Shown here one piece after another: positions 11,580-22,407 of a stretch of 64,000 nucleotides of DNA. The notes under the pieces were generated by a model. The model was given only the letters and a program-made list of their open reading frames with translations. It did no database searches and was not told the DNA's origin. This DNA comes from Membranipora membranacea. Taxonomy: Eukaryota; Bryozoa; Gymnolaemata; Cheilostomatida; Membraniporidae. The translations under genes and the position numbers were made by a program. How positions within the stretch are numbered: the first letter of the stretch is position 1; each line of letters begins with the position of its first letter. The DNA is taken from contig OU612069.1 in assembly GCA_914767715.1 (NCBI GenBank), positions 18,969,387 to 19,033,386 on the forward strand. Direction: 5' to 3'.

Positions 11580-11878
11580 TTGCTCTGTAGTTATATACAC
11601 AAACGTAACACCGAATCGCCTGAACAAAATCCGCACATATGTCGGTGCGAGATTAGACGAGGACTCATCAATAACAGGATGGCGCCACAGCAGATACAGA
11701 GTATTCGTTCTACCGAGGTGCTATTTGTTGAGGAGATATCAATGATGAGCTATTACATGTTCTGTCAAATGGAAGCTGTGCTGAGGAGAGTAAGAAGTTC
11801 GGATCGACCTTTTACGGGGTATTCAGATGGTGTTTGCTGGTGATTTTTTTACAACTTCGACCAGTTCCTAATCCAAGG
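11580..11878 (+). pseudogene. Pif1-like helicase fragment
   Basis: RSTEVLFVEEISMMSYYMFC (about 11704-11763) is the Walker B / motif II block of Pif1/RecD2-type helicases (V-L-I-I-D-E-I-S-M-x-S), here with E in place of the first D. QMEAVLRRVR and then, after a frameshift at about 11822, QMVFAGDFF follow. A second shift at the T7 run (11844-11850) gives QLRPVPNP, the conserved G-D-F-F-Q-L-x-P-V motif. The fragment ends at a possible AAG|GTAATT donor (11878). The upstream Walker A exon and the downstream motifs V-VI are missing. Such helicases occur alone and in Helitrons. No Helitron Rep domain or terminal hairpin was seen, so the source element is open. Confidence 0.6.
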
Positions 11879-13455
11879 TAATTAAATGGAGGATTGCTTA
11901 TTGGAAGCAAGGAACCTGTTATAACCTTCTGTGTTATAACTAGTCTAACAAAACTTGTAAATATTTAACCATTGATTTAACTACATTCAATATATCTCAT
12001 ATGGTGTGCCAGTCAGTGATATACGACGTTCATGCTGTGTACTCTATGCCTGCGAAACTACAGGTGACTATTTACTACCATCTGGACTTGTGACAAATCT
12101 GTTATAACACAATCACATTTTTCAGTCATACCATAACTTACATCGCCATTCATGGTCACTTTTAAATCCAGATATGGCCACTGAAAACTTTTCATTAACC
12201 CAATTTTCTCTTTTCATAAAGACGTCAAGCCATCGAACCCAATGTGTACAAAATTTGCACTGTGTCAGAACATTATGTCAAAGGTTGCTCCATGATGTAT
12301 ATTGTCCTCACAGTTTGAAATTAGCAAGTGTTCACACGCTCATCTATCATTAAAATGACAGCAGTATGTATGTGTTCCAATAGATAGCTCTTTCTGTAAT
12401 GTGTTATTCTCATGTGTTTCATCTGCTCACTGTGCTATATGGCTTTGATTGTGGCTAGGCATTGTGTGCATGTGCCTTGCCTGTGTTGTTTGTTTTGGAA
12501 GTTTAATATTCTGACCAATGAGAGAGAAGTGACTCAAATGAGCACCGCAATTGGCGGGTACAGCTGCGCAGCTTCCCATCTTCACCACAACAAACACAAA
12601 CTACAAACCACACACACACAAGGCTGCAACTCATCAAATCAACTGTCAGTGACCTGCTGTCTGTGATTAATCATCACTTGTACAACCCATCACTTTAGCC
12701 TAACCATTGTCACTCCAAGTGAAACTCATTAATTTTACCTAATAATCAAATTATATATTTGCTATTCTGTAAGTTTTAGTTAATACAAAATGAGTTCATA
12801 GCATAGTTAATCAATCATATTTTTATGTCTGGCTGGTGGCCTTGTTTTAAACAGAATTTTAGACTGGCAGACCGGGATTGAATAAGCCAAGCCCACGCTG
12901 GCTATCCTGACGAGGTAGAAATTCCGACACTCTCTCAGGGAAATAAAATGCAGCAGCATTTATAACTCACCCAAGGTATATTAAGTGGAGCAGAAAGAGT
13001 TACTAAAGTAAATATCCTGGACAATTCATCCTCTATACAAGGAGAACTCTGCATCTTCAGATAGGAATCACATCTCCAATACTCCTACAAACAAGACCCA
13101 GCTTAACATTAGCCAATGATCATGTTTGCCCCCCCCCTTCAAATTAAAATAAATATGATAAAGTGTTGAGTTGTGGGGGGGGGGGGTGAGTGTGGTGGTT
13201 GCCAGTAATGTTTAAATCAGCCACATGAACATGATTGTATGTAGCATGCAATACCCAACAGGATATAAGAGTCATATTGTTATACCATGACGTAGCTATT
13301 CAAATGCCCCAGAAACATAGAAATAGATCATGGATCATAATTTACAAGCCTTGAAGCAATGAAGAGGGAGTTCATTGCTTGAAGCTAGCGATCAAACTTG
13401 ATAATAGTAGAGCCTTTTAAAGCTTTCAAAGGTTATATTATAATCATGCCTATGT
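11879..13455. other. intergenic sequence, no gene seen
   Basis: AT-rich sequence without supported exons. It contains a C9 run at about 13129 and a G12 run at about 13176 that are complementary and roughly 40 bp apart, and some CACA-rich sequence near 12600. Several open frames exist but have biased, non-protein-like composition. Confidence 0.5.
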
Positions 13456-16400
13456 ACAGCTCAAAATTTGACTGGCATTGACGATGGGACCTATAGTGTC
13501 GAAGACACTGAACACCAGTACATCGAAGCTTGGTTTACTAATCCCTCTGTAAGCTATCAACTATTCAGTACCATTGTCAATGCTAAATTTAAGTTTCATC
13601 TAGAATTTAATTACACCAAGCTTGAATCCACCCTGAATATAGGGCTAGTCAAACTAATGGTTCTGTTGTACAAGCCAACTCAGTAGGAAGAATTTGTTAA
13701 CCACATAGCAGGGTAGAAGGGGCGTGGCCTGATACTCTTGTTTCATTGGTTTACTTATTTGTATACAAGCATTGTGAAAGCACATGGTTATATTAGATGT
13801 ATTTTATAGATGTAGTGCCTTACTAATACTACAATACTCTCTATATGCTTATATGATGTATGCATTGAATTCCGTGGATGTATGCCTCTGACACTTCACT
13901 AAAATAGCCAGCTAAGATCACCACACCCCCTGAACTCCCGCATTAAAATAAAATGCAAACAGAAAATTTGGTTGAAGACCAAAGATAGATAAATACCAGC
14001 TATCCAATGGAGAACCACCGAGAGAGAAAACACCTTTTTGAATGCTGACCTTTCTAATAGCCAACATATTATCCAAGTGTTGTACACAGGATTGCAAACT
14101 TGTTTCTAGTAATAGGGGAAGGCGGGGTACGTTGAGCCAGTTTTTACATATTTGATTGTAACATGCAATTGAATTGTGCTAGATTAACAAAACTTGGCAC
14201 TGAAATTGGTCAGCATGTCTTCCATCAACATGAGTGAGGTCAGAAACCTATTGCAGCAAGTAAAGGAAATATTGCTGTTCAAAACAAATTCGGGAAGCCG
14301 CTCAACGTGCCCCAAACACGGGGCACGTTGAGCCGGGTCCGCATTTTGTATGGGGCACGTTGAGCCACCCTGTTATGGTCATCTCTTTGCTGGTAATAAC
14401 TTTTGAATTCATCACAAACATAAGAAATAAAGTAAAGCAACCAAATTCATTGCCCATTTTTTTCACTCAATTGAACTATAAAACATAATTCGCAACACAA
14501 AATAAATTTCTGAAATATTTACGGTAGAGGAAAACTTGCAGACGGCAAATTTGATGATAAGTGAAGGGAAAACTGAACTCAGAGTAATTGCTAATTTCAT
14601 TTAAGAAACATCAGTTCCAATGTTTTCGTTTTTGTGTATGTAAGTGTTGTCGAACAGTTCAAACATATACTTCATATACACTTGCATCATATAACATTCA
14701 TAGTGCGATGCATGGCTCACTGTGCCCCAACGGGCATGGCTCAACGTGCCCCAACAGCCTGGTTTTCACTTTCAACTCGAGTAAAACAAAATCTCTCCAT
14801 CAGAGATAAGTTTAGATTATGTGAAATTGAGACTAAATATGATGTTATCACATGATAAAAGTTGCAACTTCTCAGTCACGCCTTGCTAGGAATAGATGAC
14901 ATTCCCGTCGATTAGCATATTATTTACTTTTTACACTAAAAACGATGAAAAACTAAATAACTATCTTCCCTTAGTAGCTATCTTTCTTTTTGTCTGCTCA
15001 AAAAGGGTGCCTTTGGTCTCATGACCTCTGATGGAGTGGAAAACTCAAAACATAAAATGGTATTTGAAAAAAGTGGGGTGGATCAACGTGCCCCATGGCT
15101 CAACGTGCCCCGCCTTCCCCTATAGCTTAGCTAACTGCGGCTATTACCAATTGCTAAGCGCTCCCGCACGCAACCACGGTCTATATTAGTAAGGCTTCCT
15201 GTCAAATTGTCAGCTGAGAAAGCATACTCAGGAAACAATTCCCTATCACAAATCAGCCCAACTTCCCTCCCTCCCACCACTGTCAAGTCTTGACCAGGCC
15301 CCCTCCGCTAGAAAGCCAAATACAGTGGCCTAAAAACGCTATAATGTCAGAATCACTCTTCTGGGATTACCATTCACATATTATTTTCTTTATATTGCTT
15401 GGGGAGAAGCTTACAGCACCCCTCCTGGTGAAGCTTTGGACTTGCCTCCCCTATCATATTTTCTGAACTACGGCCCTGCGACATATCACCATCATAACAA
15501 TGAAAGATATACACACTCAATCCTTGCTGTGGGTGTACGCCCACCAAGCATTCTCAGTTCTCGCTTGATGGACTGATTGCAAGGATTACTCCTTGCTCAA
15601 TGCATATGCACATCTCCAAAGGACTGCCGCAGTTCCTGATTTAGGGCTTGGTGTGGGTGGGGGTGGGAAGGATGGAAGCTCTATTTGCTTTGCAGTTTTG
15701 AGTTTGAAGTAAACATGACTATTCAAGTTTTTCACAATTCCCATACAACAAACTATTACCGGTAGGGGAGAAGAGAAGACAACTCTAGCACCTATTCAGC
15801 ACTAGGAGGTGCTAGAGTTGTCTTCTCTTCTCCCATACCGGTAATAGTTTGTAGATGGGAATTGTGAAAAACTTAACTAGTTAAAAGTCATGTTTACTTC
15901 AAACTGAAAACTGCAAAGCAAATAGAGCTTCCATCCTTCCCACCCCTACCGACACCAAGCCCAAAATCAGGATCTGCGGCAGTCCTATGCACATCTCAGT
16001 TAATAATTTGGGGATCAAATAAGGTAAGTACGAATGGGATTAGCTTTTGTCCTCTCATACTAGTATACAGAAGGTCTACTTTAGTTCAATCGCAAAATTT
16101 ATCAACCCTGTTCTATATTGAGCGTGGCAAGTTAGGTACTTACATGGTTAGGAAGTTTTTGTGTTGACTGCAGACGGACTATCTTGCACCAATAAGAGTG
16201 AGCAGATAACAACTGTATGGTATATATGACTGTCAATGACAACAGATTGTGAACACCGGTACATCTCTCTAGTGCCAACCTTCCATTCTAAAACTGAAAA
16301 GTATAGATAGAAATTAGCAGCCATACATTAGATATGCGATAATCATACATCAATCATACAAAAATAGAAGAATGTATTTTTGTTGCGTTGAAGTTCGACC

Positions 16401-18899
16401 GTATACCTGTACTGTAAGGATATACTGGGGGGTCTTTCAATTAGAAACAGCCGAAATAGCAGTATTATCGCTCACTCACTGAGTGAGCGATACCTGCTAG
16501 GGGTCTCACTTTCAGATCGCTCAGTCACTTGATGGAACTATATACGTTCTGAGTGAGCGATTTTCTCTAATTGAAACACCAAGTGAGTGATAATCTTGAG
16601 TGATGTGATAGTGATAACTTGCTTTAGTAAAGGATCACTCTTTCTAATTGAAAGACCCCTCAGTATAATAAAATACATATAGTCAAATATATATATATAT
16701 ATATGCAGGACTGTTCATTATTACTCGACTCCATTATTAGCACTCACTGCAGTGATCAACATTTTATCCATAGCAACTATTCATTGGCTATGCAATGAAC
16801 TCCCTCATTGGGCTATGCAAGGAGTAAAAGCCTTTCCCCTGACAAATCATATCATCACTGTTCGAATGCCAGGACTAGGAGGTAGCCTGTCTTGAGTACA
16901 ACATAGGAGGAGAGAGAGAGCAACCTTCAGCAAAAGCAAAAGCATAGCATAACTTACAGAACCAGACTCAAGTTATTATTGATACGTTTTTTGTGTGAGT
17001 GAACTGAATGAATCAAAACTTCTAATCTTACCTTTTTACTGAATCAGCTCGTGATGACATAAGGCTAAGTTACTGCATATTTCTCAATTATCTCCAAATG
17101 TCGCTAGTCAGCAATTGATACAGTCATTCAATATGAATTTTAGCAGACATTGCAAGTTCAGCACTGTTACTAGTGTGAGCACCTCCGTGCCTTGTCATCC
17201 TGGCATGTGCGCACTAATGTCAATGCATGGATTTCTCCAGGTCATAGGTCATACAAAAGTTTTGCGCATTCCCATTGGCCCATGATTGAAAGAAGACATA
17301 ATTAGGTGATATGTGATTATGCCGTGAGAGGACAATTCTATTATTGTAACTATGTGGGAGGGGGAAAACATTTCCCAATTCCAAGTATTACCCATTTACC
17401 GCCAATTGTGAGGTTATCTCAGATCTTAGCAGACTAGCACCTTATTGGAATTGTACCATCTAAACCGAGAGTGCTGACAGACTATTAACTTTGACCTTGG
17501 ACAGTCAACGCGAGATCTCGTCCTCTTTACAGTACATCAGAAAACATTGAACAGGTCCAACATAGTCTAAGTGCTCAGACCCCAAGGCGCAGGGAGTTAC
17601 TTGCGCAAGCTATCAAACTCCTCTCCCCGAGTTTGATAGCTTGCTCAAGTAACTCCCTGCACCTTGGAGTCTGAGCACTTAGACTAGGTCCAACACCTCT
17701 ATTTATTTCCCCATTGCTTTACATGCAAATTATGTTGACTTCTCACCTCCAAAAGCCTGCTTCAGCTTCTTTCAATTCTTTAACCAGACCACTCAAAACG
17801 ATGGTCTGCTTCTGCTCTGACATACTTGAGAGTATTGTAAGGAAATTGGTTATCAGATTTTTTCGGCGCTCAATCAAACGGAGCAAGAGCATTTTACAGG
17901 TTTTCCAGCTAATTTTGACTCAACTGACTTGTCTGCATAAAGTGCCCCAAATTCATTTTGCTAAAATTATTTAAAACCTCAAATCACCAAAATTTCAATT
18001 GCAAATACAACAGGCATGCCTCAATATTACTGACTGTAGTACTATCAACTGGCCTGGGTCCTGATTTGTCGTCAGCATACTAATCATTTTACTTTGGAGG
18101 ATGGGTGCAACAAGTTGACCTTCGCCCAATTACAGGTGTATTACCAAGTTTTAGGAAACAAAAGCTGGTTCATTGCGGCAGGGCGGTGTTTGGTAGTTGC
18201 GACTTGAACTTCTCAATATGAGAGTAGCTAGTTCGAATCCCAGTCACTCACCACTCATGCTGTGAGCTCTTCATATATCACCTCAGCTTGCCCACCCCAA
18301 GTCTAAGTGCTCAGACGGCTCCATTATGAGACAGCGACATTACGTTATCAACCACTCGTTTCCACTTGAAAATGAGTGGAAATGGAAGTAAGTGGTGGAA
18401 ATGAGTGGATGATAATGTAATGCCACTAACCTGCATTGGGGCCGTCTGAGCAGTTAGACTTGCCCGCTCTTATCCTGGAAATTGCCTCTGAACCTAATAA
18501 CTTCTGTCGAAGTTCGAGAATTCGTGAACAAGGCTTCCATATTGTTACCAAATATAATGTAGACAGGTGATTAATTGCCTGTCCCTTTGCTGTGTAATAA
18601 TCTCACCGGCAACAAGACTTTATACAGGAAATTTCATACATTAATCAGAAATGAAAGTTGTATGGAACTGCATATACCTATGCTTACATTAGATGCATAG
18701 TTCAGTTCCCCTATAAATATTTTTGTCTCCTCCAGGACAGCCGGATAATAAACAAGATAATCAGTACTGTCTCTCACTGATAGGTGAAGGAGGCTTCTGG
18801 GGGACGCAGACCTACATACACCCGCCTAATAAATTTGGATATGATGATTTGCAATTTAACTTTCAACTGAGGTATATCTGTGAAAAGCCACTAGAATAG
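13456..18899 (+). CDS. C-type lectin-like domain gene, two 3' exons
   Basis: Exon A (about 13456-13549) follows a TGTACAG acceptor and ends CCCTCT|GTAAGC. It reads NLTGIDDGTYSVEDTEHQYI and then EAWFTNPS, fitting the WIGL ... DG-x-w-x-W-x-DG ... Y-x-x-W core of a CTLD. Exon B runs to TAG at 18897-18899. With the acceptor at 18739-18740 it is in the same phase and continues PDNKQDNQYCLSL (the family's P-x-N ... E-x-C-v-x-l) ... YDDLQ ... RYICEKPLE. This contains the last two disulphide cysteines and the terminal YICE motif. The EPN/QPD sugar-binding tripeptide is replaced by SPD/PDN, so carbohydrate binding is uncertain. The N-terminal half of the domain, with the first cysteine and any signal peptide, was not found. 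The alternative exon B acceptor at 18734-18735 would be in a different phase. The intron is 5.2 kb and full of transposons. Confidence 0.55.
14113..15122. mobile_element. 1-kb TIR element with repeated GGGGCACGTTGAGCC motif
   Basis: The left end at 14115 (GGGGAAGGCGGGGTACGTTG) and right end at 15120 (reverse complement GGGGAAGGCGGGGCACGTTG) are near-perfect inverted repeats of about 25 bp, flanked by TA (14113-14114 and 15121-15122). A TA duplication suggests Tc1/mariner-like mobilisation. The 15-mer GGGGCACGTTGAGCC, or its reverse complement, recurs inside at about 14299-14313, 14320-14334, 14352-14366, 14738-14752, 15081-15094 (one change) and 15097-15111. A diverged copy lies at about 14714-14728. 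The interior is AT-rich with no transposase, so the element is non-autonomous. It lies in the C-type lectin intron. Confidence 0.75.
15605..15997. mobile_element. fold-back element with 12-bp target duplication
   Basis: The two halves, about 15619-15793 and 15807-15986, are inverted copies of each other over about 175 bp, with roughly 85-90% pairing by eye. They meet at a 13-bp loop (15794-15806) between CTCTAGCACCT and AGGTGCTAGAG. The outer end is AGGACTGCCGCAG. TATGCACATCTC flanks the element on both sides (15605-15616 and 15986-15997). Very long TIRs with 9-12 bp duplications are the hallmark of Mutator-like (MULE) or Foldback elements. There is no coding capacity. The transcript would form a single long hairpin. 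Confidence 0.8.
16425..16663. mobile_element. 239-bp MITE, family A copy 1
   Basis: The ends GGGGTCTTTCAATTAGAAAC and its reverse complement are inverted repeats, flanked by TATA/TA on both sides, so a TA duplication is likely. Internally a near-perfect odd palindrome (ATCGCTCACTCA, then C, then TGAGTGAGCGAT) lies at about 16470-16494. A second copy of the whole element is at 34531-34788. It is in the C-type lectin intron. Confidence 0.8.
16687..16705. repeat. (AT)n microsatellite
   Basis: About nine AT units just downstream of the family A MITE. Confidence 0.9.
17553..17695. mobile_element. 123-bp hairpin element with 10-bp target duplication
   Basis: AGGTCCAACA flanks both sides (17553-17562 and 17686-17695). 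Between them 17563-17685 is an almost perfect palindrome: AGTCTAAGTGCTCAGAC and its complement at the tips, and CAAGCTATCAAACTC facing GAGTTTGATAGCTTG across a short CTCTCCC loop. The same tip sequence ends the element at 18299-18461, so they form one family. The duplication size fits MULE-like mobilisation. Confidence 0.8.
18180..18255 (+). other. tRNA-like segment (SINE head or decayed tRNA)
   Basis: GGGCGGTGTTTGGTAGTTGC resembles a Pol III box A and GCTAGTTCGAATCCCAGTC an excellent box B, about 30-35 bp apart. The anticodon region (CTTCTCAATATGAGAG) does not fold as a normal anticodon arm, so this is not a functional tRNA. Confidence 0.4.
18290..18470. mobile_element. 163-bp TIR element of the AGTCTAAGTGCTCAGAC family
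   Basis: The ends 18299-18319 and 18441-18461 are inverted repeats of AAGTCTAAGTGCTCAGACGG with one mismatch. The flanks GCCCACCCC (18290-18298) and GCCCGCTCT (18462-18470) agree at six of nine positions, an aged 9-bp duplication. The interior holds a second, imperfect inverted repeat around CCACTCGTTTCCACTT / GGAAATGAGTGGA. It shares its terminal repeat with the 17563-17685 element. Confidence 0.65.
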
Positions 18900-19333
18900 A
18901 TGGACTACATAACTAGCCGGCTGATAATGGACAGTTACCTATGGGATAGCCCCTGATAACGATTGATATCTTGTTTTGGTCAACTTTTGCCTTAGGTATG
19001 TTAGTGCAATTATGGTATTGTAGCCAATAATATGGAGTTGTCCACTTAATGTCAATGAGTGCACAACTTTGTTCTGATGAATTGGTCTTTTGTTTGTTTT
19101 TGTCAAAATATAAATATGAAACATATTTAACCCGCAGGAAGTATCATGTACAAGTAGTATGATTGATGTAAAAGTGAGCAACAAGCAAATTATAAGCTGT
19201 CTAGGGCAGGGCATGTGGCAAGTCCTTGTCCCAAATATTCCGGTTGAAAAATGGTCAAATGGTCAAACTTCCTAATGGGTGTAAAATTTTGGGTGTAAGT
19301 TTTTTCTTGGCTCTCATCCCCAGAGTTTATTCT

Positions 19334-19827
19334 CTCTATGACAGAGGTGCTCAAACTTTTTTGCCAGTGGGCCACTTTAAAAAATATATTGAAGTATAGT
19401 ATATTATAGTATAGTATAGTATATTGAAATGGGCCAGACTTTTTGTGCCAAGCAAGCAGGCTATTAGTCAGGGGCGTATTGAGTTTATTATTTAACGCCA
19501 GATCTGCGCTAAACGCGAAATTTTTTTTTGGATCTTCATAGGCCATGCACTACAGGGATTAGCTCAATTTAGTTAGCTGTATTGTATAGTGTAGCTGTAG
19601 CAGCTTCATTCAGATCCTCATGTTTCCTCATGTGCAAACTTAGCACTGTTGTCACCAATGAGTATACGCAACAATCCTTGGTACGTGTCTTGGCCATGAG
19701 TAAACTTTCAGCCTAAATAAACCAGTCGCAACAGGTGAGTTTTAATATGGGCAAGTGGGCCACCTCAAAATGGCAAATGGGCCAAATTTGGCCCATGGAC
19801 CATAATTTGAGCACCCCTGCTCTATGA
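19334..19827. mobile_element. non-autonomous hAT element with 8-bp target duplication
   Basis: CTCTATGA occurs at 19334-19341 and 19820-19827, exactly adjoining the ends CAGAGGTGCTCAAA and TTTGAGCACCCCTG. The CAGRGGTGCTCAAA tips and subterminal GGGCCA repeats (GTGGGCCACTTT and GTGGGCCACCTC) are typical of hAT superfamily elements, and the 8-bp duplication is diagnostic. The 478-bp element has no transposase. A short TATAGTATAG repeat lies at about 19395-19425. It lies downstream of the C-type lectin gene. Confidence 0.85.
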
Positions 19828-20979
19828 TGTGGGCCACATGCTAAACTCATCTGGATTTTCAGTGTTCTAGTCAGATTTGCAAATTATTTGGTAGCTTATT
19901 TTAGTGACAGGCTTCCTTGTAAATTTTGACAATTTCCTGTGGCCGGACTGCATAACTCTGATTAAGATTAAACTGAAATTGTGATAACATATTTGGTGGT
20001 TAGTGAAATGATCCATCAAAATCCCATGGAGACATAATCTATTTTAAATTTTTGTCTCCAGCACACATATTATATAGATGAGTTATGACACTAGGAGTAA
20101 AAGATGATTGAAAAGACATTAATTAACATTTCAAAGTGATTGACGGGTTTTCGTAATTTACAATGGGCAAGGTCACGTTAACGGGATTGCGTATTTTTTG
20201 CAATTTACTACCCAAGCGGACAAAAAATCAAAACCACACAAGTTCTTGTTTTTATGCAGTAATACATAGCTAAGTGAGACCACAGTAGACAACAACAACC
20301 CATGTCATTGGTACCCTGATAAAGTTCAATTTTTTGCAAATGTCTTCATCTAGTGATGCAAAAACCACAGAATTCCCCTATTTTTTGCACCATACCACCA
20401 TAACATTTTTATGTAGAGCAAGACAAGAGTTAAAGTTTTTGCTAACCCGTTAAAACGAAAATAACATCATTTGAGTTAGTAGACATTTTGAACTAGTTGT
20501 ATGACTGAAGAGAACAAGTAGCGTAGCATACACTGAGTGATATCTACTGGGGCAGAGACTGGAAGAAACCTACAGGGCTGCTTGTCTCCTAAATGTGAAG
20601 AGGAATACAAAAAACATCACTGACAATCAAAGATATCTTGCTTATTTGGAGACCCTTTCTTGGTATGTACAAAACAAGGATAATCATTGCAACAAGCAAA
20701 GCAGATAAGTAATACTACTGTTTTACTATTATTATTTCAAGCGCGTGCCTCTTGCCTGCCTTTGGAAAACTTTGAATCAAGGTTACAACTGCAGTCTACC
20801 TCCATTTTGGTGGACTGTTGAGTTGTGATATTTGTATACTCCTTAAATAGCTATTAGAGTAAGGTACATCACCAACTTATCCTAGACGCCTGTAATCTTA
20901 GTTTCACAATCGCTTGCTGGTTATATGTTGTTGGTTTAATCTCGAGGTCTGTCTTGGTATGAAGACTGTTAAATAAAAA

Positions 20980-21172
20980 TAACCTTAAGGGAACAGCCGT
21001 CATGTACAGCCCACCATGTACGGCGCTAAGTTGCCCCCAGTTTGCAGGTTGGTCAGAGCACACCTGGGATGTCAATTAAGCCAGTCAGTTGACTACAGCG
21101 GTACTGGAAACCGGACCTCAAACACTGGTTTGTTAGAAGGCAGTGCTCTTACCAACTGAGCTATCTCCTTCT
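20980..21172 (-). mobile_element. tRNA-derived SINE
   Basis: Reading the minus strand from 21172, GGAGATAGCTCAGTTGGTAA is a perfect tRNA box A, and GAGGTCCGGTTTCCAG about 45 bp later is a weak box B. The anticodon arm is disrupted. A unique, non-tRNA tail continues to about 20980. This structure fits a SINE head and body, but no tail repeat or flanking duplication was confirmed. The remainder of 19828-23475 shows no gene. Confidence 0.5.
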
Positions 21173-21444
21173 TCTAACATGAAGCCTGCAAACGTGGTAC
21201 TGTTATTCATCATTGGTAGCCATATGTCACAAAATGCTGTCATGGGTGATTGTCGTTGGTATAGTTAGGTGGCTGCAGTGTGGCACAACTTTTCTTGACC
21301 TGATACAAATTCAGTTGTAGGTGCCTAAAACTTTGCCATCCTGTCAGGATCATACTTATAAGTGTCCGCAAAATGAGGAGATAACTACAAATTATCTGTA
21401 GTTATCTTGGTCAATTTGGTTTTTTCAACGATAAGTGAACAGCT

Positions 21445-21577
21445 TAACACAGGTGTAAAACAAGTTTAATCCGATTGCCTGCATTCCTGATGCTCCCTTC
21501 CACCCTGCTGTGTGACCAGTGGACAGGGAGCACTCGGAATGCAGGCAAATGTTCCAAACTTGGTCTAACACAGGTGT
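21445..21577. mobile_element. hairpin element flanked by TAACACAGGTGT
   Basis: The 12-mer TAACACAGGTGT is repeated at 21445-21456 and 21566-21577. Between them TTGCCTGCATTCC ... TGCTCCCT (from about 21475) pairs with AGGGAGCACTCGGAATGCAGGCAA (about 21525-21548), with a weaker outer arm (ACAAGTTT and its complement). Small size, near-palindrome and a long direct flank match the two other fold-back elements in this window. Confidence 0.6.
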
Positions 21578-22023
21578 GACATTGGTTAGAACAAAGGGAG
21601 TTGAGAGCTTTTTCTGACCCCAACAAAATACATTACCATTCTTCCATAAAATTTCACATTATCATAAATTTTGATATTTTTTAGGAACCAGCTGCTTCAA
21701 TATCAGAAACCCTTACATCTGGAAGGACATAATAGCTTAAAGCCAGGTATGTATTCCATTTACCTCACATCTTCTTGCAATTAGTTATCCAAAACTGTTG
21801 GCTGCACCTCTCACAGAATTTCAAATTGGTAGCAATCACAATAATCACAATATTATGTTTCAGAGTCAGATTGTAACCAAGATATACACACCAAGTTAGG
21901 TTATACTTAGGGAACACTTCAATAACAGTTAGAGTGACTGTGGTGTTTTGTTCCCTGGGGGAAAATCGAGCACAACTTGATGCCAAATAAACATTATCTC
22001 TATATGTTAGAATGGGATATTTA

Positions 22024-22407
22024 ATGCAGACATACCTACCTATGATAGGTCATAATTCATTTTGCATTGAACCTACGGACTTATTTCCGGCTTTTTTAAA
22101 ATGTCCAACTTTCAAGCCATGCACCACATTGTTGTCATTTTGTGCTAGGATACATCGGTTATGAGTTATCTGGGTTTTGAAACAAGTTTTTTGCATTTAG
22201 ATTCAATGTGTGAATTGTGTCAGTACACCTAAGTTTGATGATAAAAACTTGCTTTAGATATCTTAATTACTCATTGCCTATATATCCTAGCAATAATGAC
22301 AACAAGATGGTGTATAGCTTGATGATTGAACTTTGCAAAAAATTCGAAATCAGTCTTAGGTTAAATCCAGAATGAATTATGGCCCATGATAGAGAGGTAT
22401 GTCTGCA
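22024..22407. mobile_element. 384-bp TIR element
   Basis: The left end ATGCAGACATACCTACCTAT and the right end (reverse complement ATGCAGACATACCTCTCTAT) are inverted repeats of about 42 bp with several mismatches, continuing through TCATAATTCATTTTG. No target duplication is clear and no coding sequence is present. Confidence 0.6.

Noticed and set aside
14588-14855. Two overlapping open frames inside the 1-kb TIR element, considered as a mini-transposase
   Set aside because: They are short, overlap each other and are driven by the element's repeats; no catalytic motif.
16860-17560. Possible further lectin exon in the large intron
   Set aside because: No frame shows a CTLD motif and splice phases would not match the flanking exons.
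21110-21172. Minus-strand functional tRNA gene
   Set aside because: Box A is perfect but the anticodon arm does not pair correctly and box B is weak; a SINE head fits better.
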